Both the position numbers and the translations under genes were made by a program. A stretch of 64,000 nucleotides of DNA from Thermatribacter sp048814795 (GTDB lineage Bacteria; Atribacterota; Atribacteria; Atribacterales; Thermatribacteraceae), in assembly GCA_048814795.1 (NCBI GenBank), contig CP184673.1, positions 1,302,001 to 1,366,000 on the forward strand, written 5' to 3'. Of the stretch, positions 34,121-42,297 are shown piece after piece; the stretch's first letter is position 1; the number at the start of each line of letters is the position of its first letter. The notes beneath the pieces are model-generated. The model was not told where the DNA came from. It worked only from the letters and a program-made list of their open reading frames with translations, and searched no databases.

Positions 34121-36172
34121 TCAGCATGTCTCACACTCTGGTTCAGATAAGAGGCCTGGGTATATTGCTTGACGGCTACGGCTTCCCTGTCTAAAGACAG
34201 TTATACCTTTACAGTGAGTTTCGTGGGCAAGGAAGAAAATTTTTTTAACGTCTTCGAGAGAAGCGCTTTGAGGCAAATTAATGGTCTTGGATACCGCGTT
34301 ATCGACGTACTTTTGAAAGGCAGCTTGAATTTCCACTTGAAACTCAGGCGGTATTTCGAGCGCAGTACGGAAGAGATTTTTAATCTTTTGGGGGATTCGT
34401 TCTATGTTTTGAAGTGTACCCTGAGCGAGTATCTTTTCCCAATCTTTTTGAGAAAGTTTGAGTTCCTTTAGGTAGTCCTCAAGGAGGGGGTTGACTTCGA
34501 TTAATTCAGTGTTTTCAAGCACGTAGCGACGGAAGCTTAAAGCAAAATAGGGTTCTATACTGTTTGAACAACCAGCAATTATACTGATTGAGCCAGTTGG
34601 TGCGATTGAGGTTAGAGTCGCGTTGCGCAAAGGAAGGTTTTGAGAGTACCATGTGCTTTTTTCGAAATTGGGGAAGGTCCCCCTTCGGGAAGCTAATTCC
34701 GTAGAAGCTCTCCTTGCCTGGAGCATAATGTACTGCATTACTTCTTCAGCGATTTTAAGAGCTTGTTTTGAATAGTAGGGTATACCTATTTTCACCAGAA
34801 GATCGGCAAAGCCCATAACTCCTAAGCCTATTTTACGGTTAGCTTTGGCCATCTGGTTGGTTTCAGGCAATGGATGGTGGTTGGCATCTATCACGTTGTC
34901 AAGAAAGTGCACTGCGGTGTGGACGGTTTTTCCAAGCTTTGGATAGTCTATTTTCCCCTCGGTTACCATGTGAGCAAGGTTTATGGAGCCCAGATTGCAG
35001 GATTCATAGGGAAGGAGAGGAACTTCACCGCAAGGATTGGTGGCTTCAATGGTTCCCAACTCTTTCAGGGGATGTTTGCTGTTGATTTCATCTATAAAAA
35101 TGCAACCCGGTTCTCCAGAACTCCAGGCACTTTCGCATATAGCGTTAAAGATTTCAGAGGCGGATATTTCACGCCACACCTTTCCATCACGAGGATTTAC
35201 CAAAGGAATTTTTTGCTTTTTTTTGACGGCTTCCATTTCTTGGTTAGTTATAGCCACGGAAAGGTTGAAGTTTTCGAACTCTCCTCCTCTTTTTTTGGCT
35301 TGAATAAACTCCAGTATGTCAGGATGATTAAATCTGAGAACTCCCATGTTGGCTCCTCTGCGCTTTCCACCCTGTTTAACCACATCGGTTGCGGTATCGA
35401 AAATACGCATGAAGGAAACAGGGCCTGAGGCGCGACCACCAGTAGAACTTATCCGGTCTCCCCGGGGGCGCAGACGCGAAAAACTAAATCCGGTTCCTCC
35501 TCCTGATTTGTGGATTAGAGCCATATTTTTAAGAGCTTCAAAAATAGCCTCCAGTGAATCCTCTACAGGTAAAACAAAACATGCTGCAAGCTGTCCGCCT
35601 GGACAACCAGCGTTCATCAGAGTGGGTGAATTGGGCAGAAAGTCCAGGGCAATCAAAGTTTTGAAGAACCTCTGGTATGCCTCCTCTGGGTTTTCACCGT
35701 AATTGGCATCTATTTGAGCTATGGCTCTGGCTACTCGTTCCATCATTTGGCGTGGTGTTTCCACAGGATTTCCTTCTTCGTCCTTAAGAAGGTAGCGTTC
35801 CCGAAGTACCTGGACGGCATTGAGGGAAAGCTTTAAATCGTCCTGAACTCCGAAAAGCTTCGCTTTTGCTTCCCGCAGGTGTCTGCGTTTTTCGCGGTAT
35901 AAAATATAGGCTCTGGCTACGTCGGGGAAGCCTCTTTTCATCAAAACTTCTTCTACTGCGTCCTGGACATCTTCAACTCCAGGGATAGTATCACCAAAGC
36001 GTTCTTTTAAGAGAAGGAGTACTTCTTCAAGAAGCTTCTCAATTACTGTTTCTTCTGGTTCTTTTTCTAAAGAACGGAACGCCTTGCTTATGGCACACTT
36101 TATTTTTTGGGGGGTAAATCTCTCAATTTCCCCATTCCGTTTGTAAATGAATTGGAAAAATCGTTTCTCCAT
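34121..36172 (-). CDS. nrdJ: Adenosylcobalamin-dependent (class II) ribonucleotide reductase
   Basis: Makes deoxynucleotides with B12 as radical source, without oxygen or an activase. The 683-aa protein has an N-terminal ATP-cone (about residues 5-95), the active-site Cys in GGQLAACF, the radical-site segment NPCGEVPLL with SCNLGS, and TSIAPTGSIS. The C-terminus ends in CETC, a Cys pair expected to be reduced by a thioredoxin system. The weak ribosome site suggests modest translation. It is compact compared with many NrdJ. Confidence 0.95.
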   Translation of the reverse strand: MEKRFFQFIYKRNGEIERFTPQKIKCAISKAFRSLEKEPEETVIEKLLEEVLLLLKERFGDTIPGVEDVQDAVEEVLMKRGFPDVARAYILYREKRRHLREAKAKLFGVQDDLKLSLNAVQVLRERYLLKDEEGNPVETPRQMMERVARAIAQIDANYGENPEEAYQRFFKTLIALDFLPNSPTLMNAGCPGGQLAACFVLPVEDSLEAIFEALKNMALIHKSGGGTGFSFSRLRPRGDRISSTGGRASGPVSFMRIFDTATDVVKQGGKRRGANMGVLRFNHPDILEFIQAKKRGGEFENFNLSVAITNQEMEAVKKKQKIPLVNPRDGKVWREISASEIFNAICESAWSSGEPGCIFIDEINSKHPLKELGTIEATNPCGEVPLLPYESCNLGSINLAHMVTEGKIDYPKLGKTVHTAVHFLDNVIDANHHPLPETNQMAKANRKIGLGVMGFADLLVKIGIPYYSKQALKIAEEVMQYIMLQARRASTELASRRGTFPNFEKSTWYSQNLPLRNATLTSIAPTGSISIIAGCSNSIEPYFALSFRRYVLENTELIEVNPLLEDYLKELKLSQKDWEKILAQGTLQNIERIPQKIKNLFRTALEIPPEFQVEIQAAFQKYVDNAVSKTINLPQSASLEDVKKIFFLAHETHCKGITVFRQGSRSRQAIYPGLLSEPECETC

Positions 36173-36209
36173 GAGAATAACTTTCCAGAATCTCTGGCTT
36201 TATCGCATT

Positions 36210-36857
36210 TTAAGGATACATTTTTCGGACCCATTTTTGCAAGTCTACCGGCTGTTTAAAGTAGAGGCGCGGTTTTAAGCACAAGCTGGAAGTTTCGAAA
36301 AGTGCATCCCAGAGTGTCATTCCAAAAAAGACTCCTGCAATGCGCGCCGATTTGTAATCAAGCGGAGAATCGCCGAGATAGATTGTTTCCTCAGGGTCAG
36401 CTTTAAGGCTAATCAATATTTTGTCCACCCCGTCAGGATAGGGTTTGGGACGAGGTATTTCATCACCACAAACAACAACGTGAAAAAGGGAAGACATGCC
36501 TGTTCTTTCAAGGGTAATCTGGGCACTCTTTTTACCTTTAGAAGTAAACAATGCTTGAAGCGTGTGTTTTTTTCTTAGGTACCGGATGACTTCTACCACA
36601 GGCTCGAAGACCTTTACTTTAGAATCATGGTAAGTCAAGTAAAAATCATAGAAATCTTTAAGCGCTTGTGTTTTTAATTCTCTGCCTACCATTTTCTCTA
36701 TTATATCGCTTTCTGGAGGTCCATACATAGCCACGATTTCCTGGGGAGATAGTTTTTTCCCGAGATATTTGTAAGCAACCCGTGAAAAAGCTCCCCAAAG
36801 TAACTCTGAACTGGCAATAATGGTATTATCGAGATCCCATATGAAAAGCTTAATCAC
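36210..36857 (-). CDS. HAD-superfamily hydrolase
   Basis: A 215-aa Cof/Gph-like HAD phosphatase. The nucleophile motif is FIWDLDNTI near the N-terminus, a Thr motif (LFTSKGK) lies mid-protein, and the acidic motif is YLGDSPLDY. A large helical cap spans about 20-80. Substrate unknown; phosphoglycolate or pyrophosphate esterase activity is possible. GTG start overlapping hisC, with GGAGCGG upstream. Confidence 0.85.
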   Translation of the reverse strand: MIKLFIWDLDNTIIASSELLWGAFSRVAYKYLGKKLSPQEIVAMYGPPESDIIEKMVGRELKTQALKDFYDFYLTYHDSKVKVFEPVVEVIRYLRKKHTLQALFTSKGKKSAQITLERTGMSSLFHVVVCGDEIPRPKPYPDGVDKILISLKADPEETIYLGDSPLDYKSARIAGVFFGMTLWDALFETSSLCLKPRLYFKQPVDLQKWVRKMYP

Positions 36858-37920
36858 TTTTGTTCCGCTCCCTGCTCAATATATCCTTGAGGTTTTCCAG
36901 CAATACTTGCATTTCCTGGTCTTTGCCTATGGTAATACGCAACCACTCCTTCCACTCGGGGAAAAAGCGAACCAGGATTTTGCGCTTTTTAAGTTCCTGA
37001 TAAACCTTTTCCAGACTTTCGCGGGAACGTTTTCTCACAAACACAAAGTTAGCCTGAGAAGGAAGCACTTGAAAACCAAGGTCTTCCAGGGCCTGACTAA
37101 ACCATTCTCGGGTTTTTTTGATTTTACGAATGTTTTCTCTAACCCAGCTTAGCCCTTCCAGAGCGGCCACTCCAGCAATTTGGGAGAGGATATTAACATT
37201 ATAGGAATCTTTTAGTTTAAGAAGTTCTTCCACGACTTCTGGATGCGCAAAGAGAAAACCTATTCTCAACCCAGCCAGCGAGAAAGATTTGGATAGGGTT
37301 CGCACTATAATCAGTTGGGGGTACTTTGACAGAAGTGGCAAAGCATTTTCTTCGGCAAAGTCGACATAGGCTTCGTCAAGGACTATCGGGCATCTGGAAG
37401 CCTGTAAAAGTTTTTCTGTTTCTTTTATAGCTATAAAAGTCCCGGTGGGTGAGTTGGGATTGCAAACTATCTTGAGGTCAGCTTCTTCTGTCAGGAATCG
37501 GGATGGTAATTCTTGGAAATTTTCCTCCTGGAAGGGTATTTCCAGGTATTCTGCTTCTTGAATGGTTGCCAACGTACGGTAAAGGGTATAAGTTGGATAA
37601 AGATAGGCGACCCTGGATCGATAACCCAGGAAGGCCCTGAATATGATGTTCAAGAGCTCGTCTGATCCGTTACCCACTATTATTTGGTTGGGAGATACTC
37701 CGTATACCTCGGATAACTTAAAGCGTAGCTGGTCACTGAGTGGTGGAGGGTAAAGGGCGAGACGCTCTGGAGTGACTTTTTCCCGAAGAGCCTTAAGAAC
37801 TTCTGGAGGAGGTGGATAGGGGTTTTCGTTAGTGTTAAGTTTTATGAAACCTTTTTCCTTAGGCTGTTCTCCCGGAATGTATCCTTCCATTCTTTTTACA
37901 ATTTCTCTAAATGTTAACAT
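36850..37920 (-). CDS. hisC: Histidinol-phosphate aminotransferase
   Basis: A PLP aminotransferase of 356 aa. Family marks are LNTNENPYPP at the N-terminus, NPNSPTG, and the PLP lysine in LSKSFSLAGLRIG (about residue 220). The ATG at 37920 has an AAGGAGCGAAGAG site and overlaps the hpt end; a longer ORF start at 38061 is a shadow of hpt. No other his gene is nearby, so a role in phenylalanine/tyrosine synthesis cannot be excluded. Confidence 0.93.
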   Translation of the reverse strand: MLTFREIVKRMEGYIPGEQPKEKGFIKLNTNENPYPPPPEVLKALREKVTPERLALYPPPLSDQLRFKLSEVYGVSPNQIIVGNGSDELLNIIFRAFLGYRSRVAYLYPTYTLYRTLATIQEAEYLEIPFQEENFQELPSRFLTEEADLKIVCNPNSPTGTFIAIKETEKLLQASRCPIVLDEAYVDFAEENALPLLSKYPQLIIVRTLSKSFSLAGLRIGFLFAHPEVVEELLKLKDSYNVNILSQIAGVAALEGLSWVRENIRKIKKTREWFSQALEDLGFQVLPSQANFVFVRKRSRESLEKVYQELKKRKILVRFFPEWKEWLRITIGKDQEMQVLLENLKDILSRERNKSD

Positions 37921-38494
37921 CTCTTCGCTCCTTTCCCATCTTCTTGAGGATTTGGGTGCTCCTGCCATAGGGATCCTTGAGAACCCTGATTTCATCCAGA
38001 TTTCTAAATTTGCCCCTGAAATCCAGTCCATATCCCACAACATATATATCCGGTATTTCAAAACAAGAGTAATCTACAGAAACGTCGATTATTCTTCTTG
38101 CAGGGCAATCCAGAAGAGTGCAAGTTCGTACTCTTTTCATGGTTTTTTTCTGAAAAGTGTTTATTAAAAAATGAAGAGTCAATCCAGTATCCACAATGTC
38201 CTCAACAATCAGCACCTCTCTGTCTTTTAGCTCTGTTTCCACATCTTTCTCAATAACTGCTTTTCCTGTTCCAGAACTGAACCTGGAGAGAGCGATAAAC
38301 TCGAGATCAAAATCAAAGCTCAGTTTACGGGAAAGGTCTACTGTAAAAAAAACAGCTCCCTTTAGTACGCAAATCAGCACTGGTTGGGAAGCTGCATATT
38401 CTTCGTTAAGCTTCTGAGCTAATATGCTTACTTTCTCTTTTATTTCCGCACTGGAAAAAACTACTTCTCCAAGTTGAAATTCTTCTCTACTCAT
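37907..38494 (-). CDS. hpt: Hypoxanthine (or hypoxanthine-guanine) phosphoribosyltransferase
   Basis: Purine salvage enzyme of 195 aa. PRPP binding is shown by VLIVEDIVDTGLTL, and the N-terminal KGAVFF loop and the late YVVGYGLDFRGKFRNL segment match the HPRT family. The ATG at 38494 has GGAGC upstream and overlaps the preceding fusion gene. A 15-residue upstream extension is not supported. Confidence 0.95.
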   Translation of the reverse strand: MSREEFQLGEVVFSSAEIKEKVSILAQKLNEEYAASQPVLICVLKGAVFFTVDLSRKLSFDFDLEFIALSRFSSGTGKAVIEKDVETELKDREVLIVEDIVDTGLTLHFLINTFQKKTMKRVRTCTLLDCPARRIIDVSVDYSCFEIPDIYVVGYGLDFRGKFRNLDEIRVLKDPYGRSTQILKKMGKERRDVNI

Positions 38495-39407
38495 CGTCAA
38501 GCTCCAGCTTCTTTCTGATGTGATCCAGGTTGCGGGCATAGATGATTTTTATTTTTAGATCCGGATAAAGTTCTCTGAATTTCCTGACTTTTTTATTTTT
38601 TTTCCACACCAGCTTTTGGCGCTGAGTGGTTAACTCTATAAAGGTGTTAAACTCCGGCAGATAAAAATCGGGAGTAAAAGCCTCGGTTACATTGCCTTCC
38701 TCGTCCCATTCTAAGGGGAAAGTTTTAGGTTCGTATAACCACTTAATGCCATAAAAATCGAGTAATTTAGCAAACTCCTCTTCAGAAGGGTGCGCAAAGG
38801 TACTCGGCTTATTTGATGGTGGCTCGAACTGGGACCTGGCTTCTTGCTGAAAGTTTTCGATAGCTTCCAGTATGAGCTCGGTGGCTTTTTCCACGGAATA
38901 GAAAGAGGTGTTGATTGTGAGATGATAAAGCGCGGGGTTTTTCCAATCTATACCGAACTTCTCCAGTAAAAAACGTTCCCTCTTTTTATCTTGCTGGAGA
39001 AGAATACGCAGGGCAATGGTTTCTTCCTGGGAATATTTTTGGATGATTCTTTGCAGTCTTGTTTGTAAACTGGCCACAACCAATACATGGAAACTGCTGG
39101 GATAGTTTTCAAAAATTTTTTGCCCTCCTCTACCAAGGATTATCAGAGGCTTTTCTTGGGCTATTTTTTCAAAGCAAAAGCGTGCTTTGCGTAACCATAT
39201 GTTACGTTCTTTTTCTCCCAAAGGTGGTTCTGGAGGAAGATTGGGATAATATCTTTTGAGGTGTTCATGAAAATTTTTAGAGTCCACAATTTTAAAAGAA
39301 AGGATACTGGCCAGGTGATTTCCAATTTCATCACCCCAGCTTTCCACCTCCCGAGAGATGGTAATGATTTTAACATTGTTCCTTTTTTCAGAGTTGCTTT
39401 TTTGCAA
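38487..39407 (-). CDS. Fusion of a degenerate cytidylate-kinase-like domain and a PD-(D/E)XK-like domain
   Basis: A 306-aa protein. The N-terminal ~190 residues resemble the Cytidylate_kin2 family (ITISREVES, IILGRGGQ, LINTSFYS-like region), but the P-loop glycines are replaced by VESWGDEIG, so the kinase may be inactive. Residues about 205-306 contain HPSEEEFAKLLDFY, FTPDFYLPEFN and FIELTTQRQ, a pattern of the PD-(D/E)XK nuclease-like fold, with Thr where Lys is usual. It lies directly upstream of hpt with 8 bp overlap. TTG start, SD AAAAGGAG. Function unknown. Confidence 0.7.
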   Translation of the reverse strand: MQKSNSEKRNNVKIITISREVESWGDEIGNHLASILSFKIVDSKNFHEHLKRYYPNLPPEPPLGEKERNIWLRKARFCFEKIAQEKPLIILGRGGQKIFENYPSSFHVLVVASLQTRLQRIIQKYSQEETIALRILLQQDKKRERFLLEKFGIDWKNPALYHLTINTSFYSVEKATELILEAIENFQQEARSQFEPPSNKPSTFAHPSEEEFAKLLDFYGIKWLYEPKTFPLEWDEEGNVTEAFTPDFYLPEFNTFIELTTQRQKLVWKKNKKVRKFRELYPDLKIKIIYARNLDHIRKKLELDDE

Positions 39408-39452
39408 TTTATAAACTCCTTTTGGCAAAATATTTTATAGTTATTTGTCGAA

Positions 39453-39466
39453 CTGGAAACTTCCAG
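39453..39466. promoter_or_regulatory. Inverted repeat between divergent genes
   Basis: CTGGAA-AC-TTCCAG is a perfect 6-2-6 inverted repeat in the 113-bp gap between the fusion gene (minus) and the TolB-like gene (plus). It lies next to a TATAAA-like -10 on the minus strand (39439-39434), where a -35 would fall. A repressor or activator site is possible; no binding protein is identified. Confidence 0.3.
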
Positions 39467-39520
39467 AGCTCGAATACTTCTTTTTCATCTTAAAATAGAA
39501 TATCAAATAAAATAAGCAGA

Positions 39521-40753
39521 ATGAACTGGCCTGTCGAGAGAAAGGGAGGATTTTCGATTTTAAGAGTGAGTGGATTTTTAGTGCTCTTATTCCTTGTGTT
39601 GGCTTGTGCTTGCTCAGAGGGCTTGGCTTTGGAGAGGGTTTTGTTCATAGATTCTACTGATGGAGGTTATTTTTATTCCCTTTTTGAGTTTTTGGAAAGG
39701 TTTTTTGGAGAAGCAGAATTCAAAAAAGATTTTCACTTCTCTTCTGAAAAGACAAGCTTGCTGCAAGATTTTGATCTGATTTTTTGGGGCTATCAGAGAG
39801 AATCTTTGTTGTTTTTTCAGGTACTGATTCCTGATGATTATCAAAAAGTCCTTTCCATGGTTCGCCCGCTGAGTGAAAAGGAAAAAATGTTGGAAACCCT
39901 TCGGCACAGGATAGTGAAACTCCTGGATTTCCACAGAAGTTTTAAAGTTCTTTTTATCAGGAATGAGGATGGCTGTTTTTCAGTGGTTGTTCGAGACCCG
40001 AAAAATGGCAAGGAAAGGGAAATCAAAGTAGATTTCCTGAAACACTTAGAAGACATAAGTATTTCCCATGATGGCCGGTTTGTTTTTCTGGTGCACCGAG
40101 GAGGAGGTTATCGTGAAATTTGGAGATTAGACCTTGAGAAGAGGGACTTTCTCCCTTTGAGTTGTGGAGGATACAACGACTTTTCGCCCTACCCGCTCGG
40201 TGAGAGTGGACGTCTGGTTTTTCTGAGTGATCGCAATGGAGAAGACGAAATTTTTGTCATGGAGCAGGATGGAGCACTACAGAGAAAACTTTTTGAAGAG
40301 CTGAAGGTTCCAAAAAAACTGGGTAGAATTGTTGCTTCTTCGCAAGGTGATAAAGTAGCTTTTTCCTTTTTCAAGGATGGATACTGGCGTATTCAAATTT
40401 GTGAATTGTTCTCGGGTTATTCGGAAGAGCTTGACTTTCCGGGTAATGCCCTGGATCCGATTTTCTCAGTTGACGGCAAGGAAATAATTTTTGTGGGCGA
40501 ACAAAACGGTGATTTCGATCTTTTTTCCTTTAATCTGGTGGAAAAAAGCTTAGAAAGGCTTACTTTCGATTGTTTCTTAAAGGCACACCCTGCTGTTTCT
40601 CCAGATGAGAAGTGGATTGTGTTTTCGGGAAAGAAAGCATCAAATAATTGGGATATTTTCCTTTTAGAAAGGAGTTCTAGAAAACTGTATCGCTTGACTT
40701 CATCTTTTGCTTTAGAAATTTCACCATTATTTACTCCAGTGCCTATTTTTTGA
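39521..40753 (+). CDS. TolB-like beta-propeller exported protein
   Basis: A 410-aa protein with an N-terminal signal or anchor (about residues 15-35, hydrophobic, ending near CACSEG), possibly a lipoprotein. From about residue 165 it has at least five WD40-like/PD40 blades of the DISISHDGRFVFLV, FSPYPLGESGRLVFLSDRNGEDEIF and AVSPDEKWIVFSG kind, as in TolB. The N-terminal 130 residues are not recognised. No Tol partners are nearby. Start ATG with a poor ribosome site. Confidence 0.68.
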   Translation: MNWPVERKGGFSILRVSGFLVLLFLVLACACSEGLALERVLFIDSTDGGYFYSLFEFLERFFGEAEFKKDFHFSSEKTSLLQDFDLIFWGYQRESLLFFQVLIPDDYQKVLSMVRPLSEKEKMLETLRHRIVKLLDFHRSFKVLFIRNEDGCFSVVVRDPKNGKEREIKVDFLKHLEDISISHDGRFVFLVHRGGGYREIWRLDLEKRDFLPLSCGGYNDFSPYPLGESGRLVFLSDRNGEDEIFVMEQDGALQRKLFEELKVPKKLGRIVASSQGDKVAFSFFKDGYWRIQICELFSGYSEELDFPGNALDPIFSVDGKEIIFVGEQNGDFDLFSFNLVEKSLERLTFDCFLKAHPAVSPDEKWIVFSGKKASNNWDIFLLERSSRKLYRLTSSFALEISPLFTPVPIF

Positions 40754-40756
40754 GAA

Positions 40757-41326
40757 ATGACTTGTGGTATGATTAAGGAAATGAACAAAAAAGTTGTGGG
40801 TATTATTGCGACATTCTTAATTATAAGTCTGGTTTTGATTTGTGGAGCTGGGGCTTCGGTTCGGAAAGCTGTTCCCTTCGAGGCTTATTCTCTGAAAGGC
40901 GAAAAGATAGACGTTAATTTTGAAAAAGGCTTCACTTTGCTTCTTTTTATCAGTTCTGATTGTTTAGAATGTCTTTATTGTTTTCTTGAGCTGAATGAGA
41001 ATCTAAAATCGTTTCAGTTTGGGGACGAGGTCCGTATACTTCCTGTATGCTCCGATTGTGATTGGAGAAAGCTCCTCCAGATAACTCAATCTGTGAATTC
41101 GGGAGAAGTGTTCCTGGTTTCTGAAAGTCTGAAAGCAAAGTGGGGAGTTTGGGAAACCCCTACTTGCTTTCTGGTTGATCCTGCAGCCAGAGTGCTTGAC
41201 AAGTGGGAGGGAAAGGTATCCTTTGCTGAGGTAGAGAAAACATTAATTGCTTACTTTAAAAATAGAAAGAATAGGATTACTTCTCACAGCAATAATTCTT
41301 CTTGCTCTGGTACTCTTTGTTATTAA
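40757..41326 (+). CDS. Thioredoxin-like/redoxin exported protein
   Basis: A 189-aa protein with an N-terminal hydrophobic segment (about 14-34), then a thioredoxin fold of the TlpA/AhpC type: LLLFISSDCLECLYC at about 67-81 in the position of the active site, and the cis-Pro strand WETPTCFLVDP. The Cys arrangement is unusual (DCLEC followed by YC). Internal ATGs at 40769 and 40781 are alternative starts. The last 20 residues are Ser/Asn-rich and unlike the rest; the +1 frame there encodes a hydrophobic helix (see findings). Confidence 0.62.
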   Translation: MTCGMIKEMNKKVVGIIATFLIISLVLICGAGASVRKAVPFEAYSLKGEKIDVNFEKGFTLLLFISSDCLECLYCFLELNENLKSFQFGDEVRILPVCSDCDWRKLLQITQSVNSGEVFLVSESLKAKWGVWETPTCFLVDPAARVLDKWEGKVSFAEVEKTLIAYFKNRKNRITSHSNNSSCSGTLCY

Positions 41327-41381
41327 ATTTTCTTCTGGGTTTTTTTACCGCTTAATTTTTTCCGGGCAGGTTCCTTCATGA
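41247..41381 (+). CDS. Possible overlapping small membrane ORF (44 aa), doubtful
   Basis: In the +1 frame relative to the redoxin gene a TTG at 41247 opens a 44-codon ORF with one clear transmembrane stretch (LLLTAIILLALVLFVI), with a GAGGTAGAG segment about ten bases before. It extends past the redoxin stop and overlaps the 3' end of the minus-strand gene at 41345. It may be a real coupled small protein, the true C-terminus of the redoxin after a frameshift, or chance. Confidence 0.22.
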   Translation: MLTLKIERIGLLLTAIILLALVLFVIKFSSGFFYRLIFSGQVPS

Positions 41382-41557
41382 ACTTTTCCACAAATAAGGC
41401 AGACCAGGTTTTTGTTTATAAGCTCTAATTCTTCCTTCTTAAGAAATCTTTTTTTGACCCGTTTGTCCTGGATCCAGGGCCATCTGGTGATTTTTTCTGC
41501 AAAGGAGATATTATTGATCATTCTGCTTTCAAGACCCATATATTCTCTTTTTTCCAT
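41345..41557 (-). CDS. Small zinc-ribbon-like protein at the end of the liv operon
   Basis: A 70-aa protein beginning MEKREYMGLE, with a very strong AAGGAGG site nine bases before the ATG; a longer start at 41641 would overlap livF. The C-terminus has CLICG...C, which could bind a metal with the late Cys. Basic overall. It follows livF by 16 bp, so it is probably co-transcribed with the transporter. No recognised family. Confidence 0.6.
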   Translation of the reverse strand: MEKREYMGLESRMINNISFAEKITRWPWIQDKRVKKRFLKKEELELINKNLVCLICGKVHEGTCPEKIKR

Positions 41558-41573
41558 AGCCTTTCCTCCTTTG

Positions 41574-42296
41574 CTAATCTTCTCCAAGATATGCTTTTTT
41601 AATTTTTTCGTTATTAAGTAGAGCTTTGCCCTCTCCCTCAAGTACTATAGTTCCTGTTTCGAGTACATAAGCGTAATCTGCTATTTCAAGTGCTGCTTTC
41701 GCATTCTGCTCAATTAGAAGAATGGTAGTTCCCTGATGATTTATTTCCTGGATTATTCTAAAAATTTCTTTTACCAGAAGGGGGGCTAATCCTAGAGATG
41801 GTTCATCCATCATCAACAGGCGAGGACGGGACATCAAGGCACGGGCGACAGCAAGCATCTGTTGCTCTCCGCCACTTAGAGTGCCCCCCTTTTGGTGGGT
41901 TCTTTCCTTTAAGCGGGGAAAGATTTGAAAAACCCAATCTAAATCTTTCTTTATTCCGCTTTTGTCCTTGCGGGTAAAGCTTCCCAGAAGGAGATTTTCC
42001 ATTACGGTGAGGTTGGGAAATATTCTCCTTCCTTCAGGCACCATAGCAATACCGTTTTCCACCACTTGATGTGTTGCTTCACGAGTAATATCTCGATTAT
42101 CAAATATGATTTTACCTTCTCGAGCTCTAACCAGACCGGTTATCGCTCGCAAGGTCGTACTTTTCCCTGCTCCATTGGATCCAATCAGGGTTACTATTTT
42201 GCCCTTTCCTACTTCCATATTAATGCCTTTCAGGGCATGAATACCCCCGTAGAAGACATGAAGGTTTTCTATTTTAAGTACTGTTTTGTTGTTCAT
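41574..42296 (-). CDS. livF: Branched-chain amino-acid ABC transporter ATPase LivF
   Basis: The second ATPase of a LIV-type importer, 240 aa. Walker A GSNGAGKST, the signature LSGGEQQML and Walker B LLMMDEPSLGLAP are intact, plus the H-loop VLLIEQN. Start at 42296 chosen because GGAAG lies seven bases upstream and it is immediately after the livG stop; an upstream ATG adds 10 residues. Confidence 0.95.
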   Translation of the reverse strand: MNNKTVLKIENLHVFYGGIHALKGINMEVGKGKIVTLIGSNGAGKSTTLRAITGLVRAREGKIIFDNRDITREATHQVVENGIAMVPEGRRIFPNLTVMENLLLGSFTRKDKSGIKKDLDWVFQIFPRLKERTHQKGGTLSGGEQQMLAVARALMSRPRLLMMDEPSLGLAPLLVKEIFRIIQEINHQGTTILLIEQNAKAALEIADYAYVLETGTIVLEGEGKALLNNEKIKKAYLGED

Positions 42297-42297
42297 T

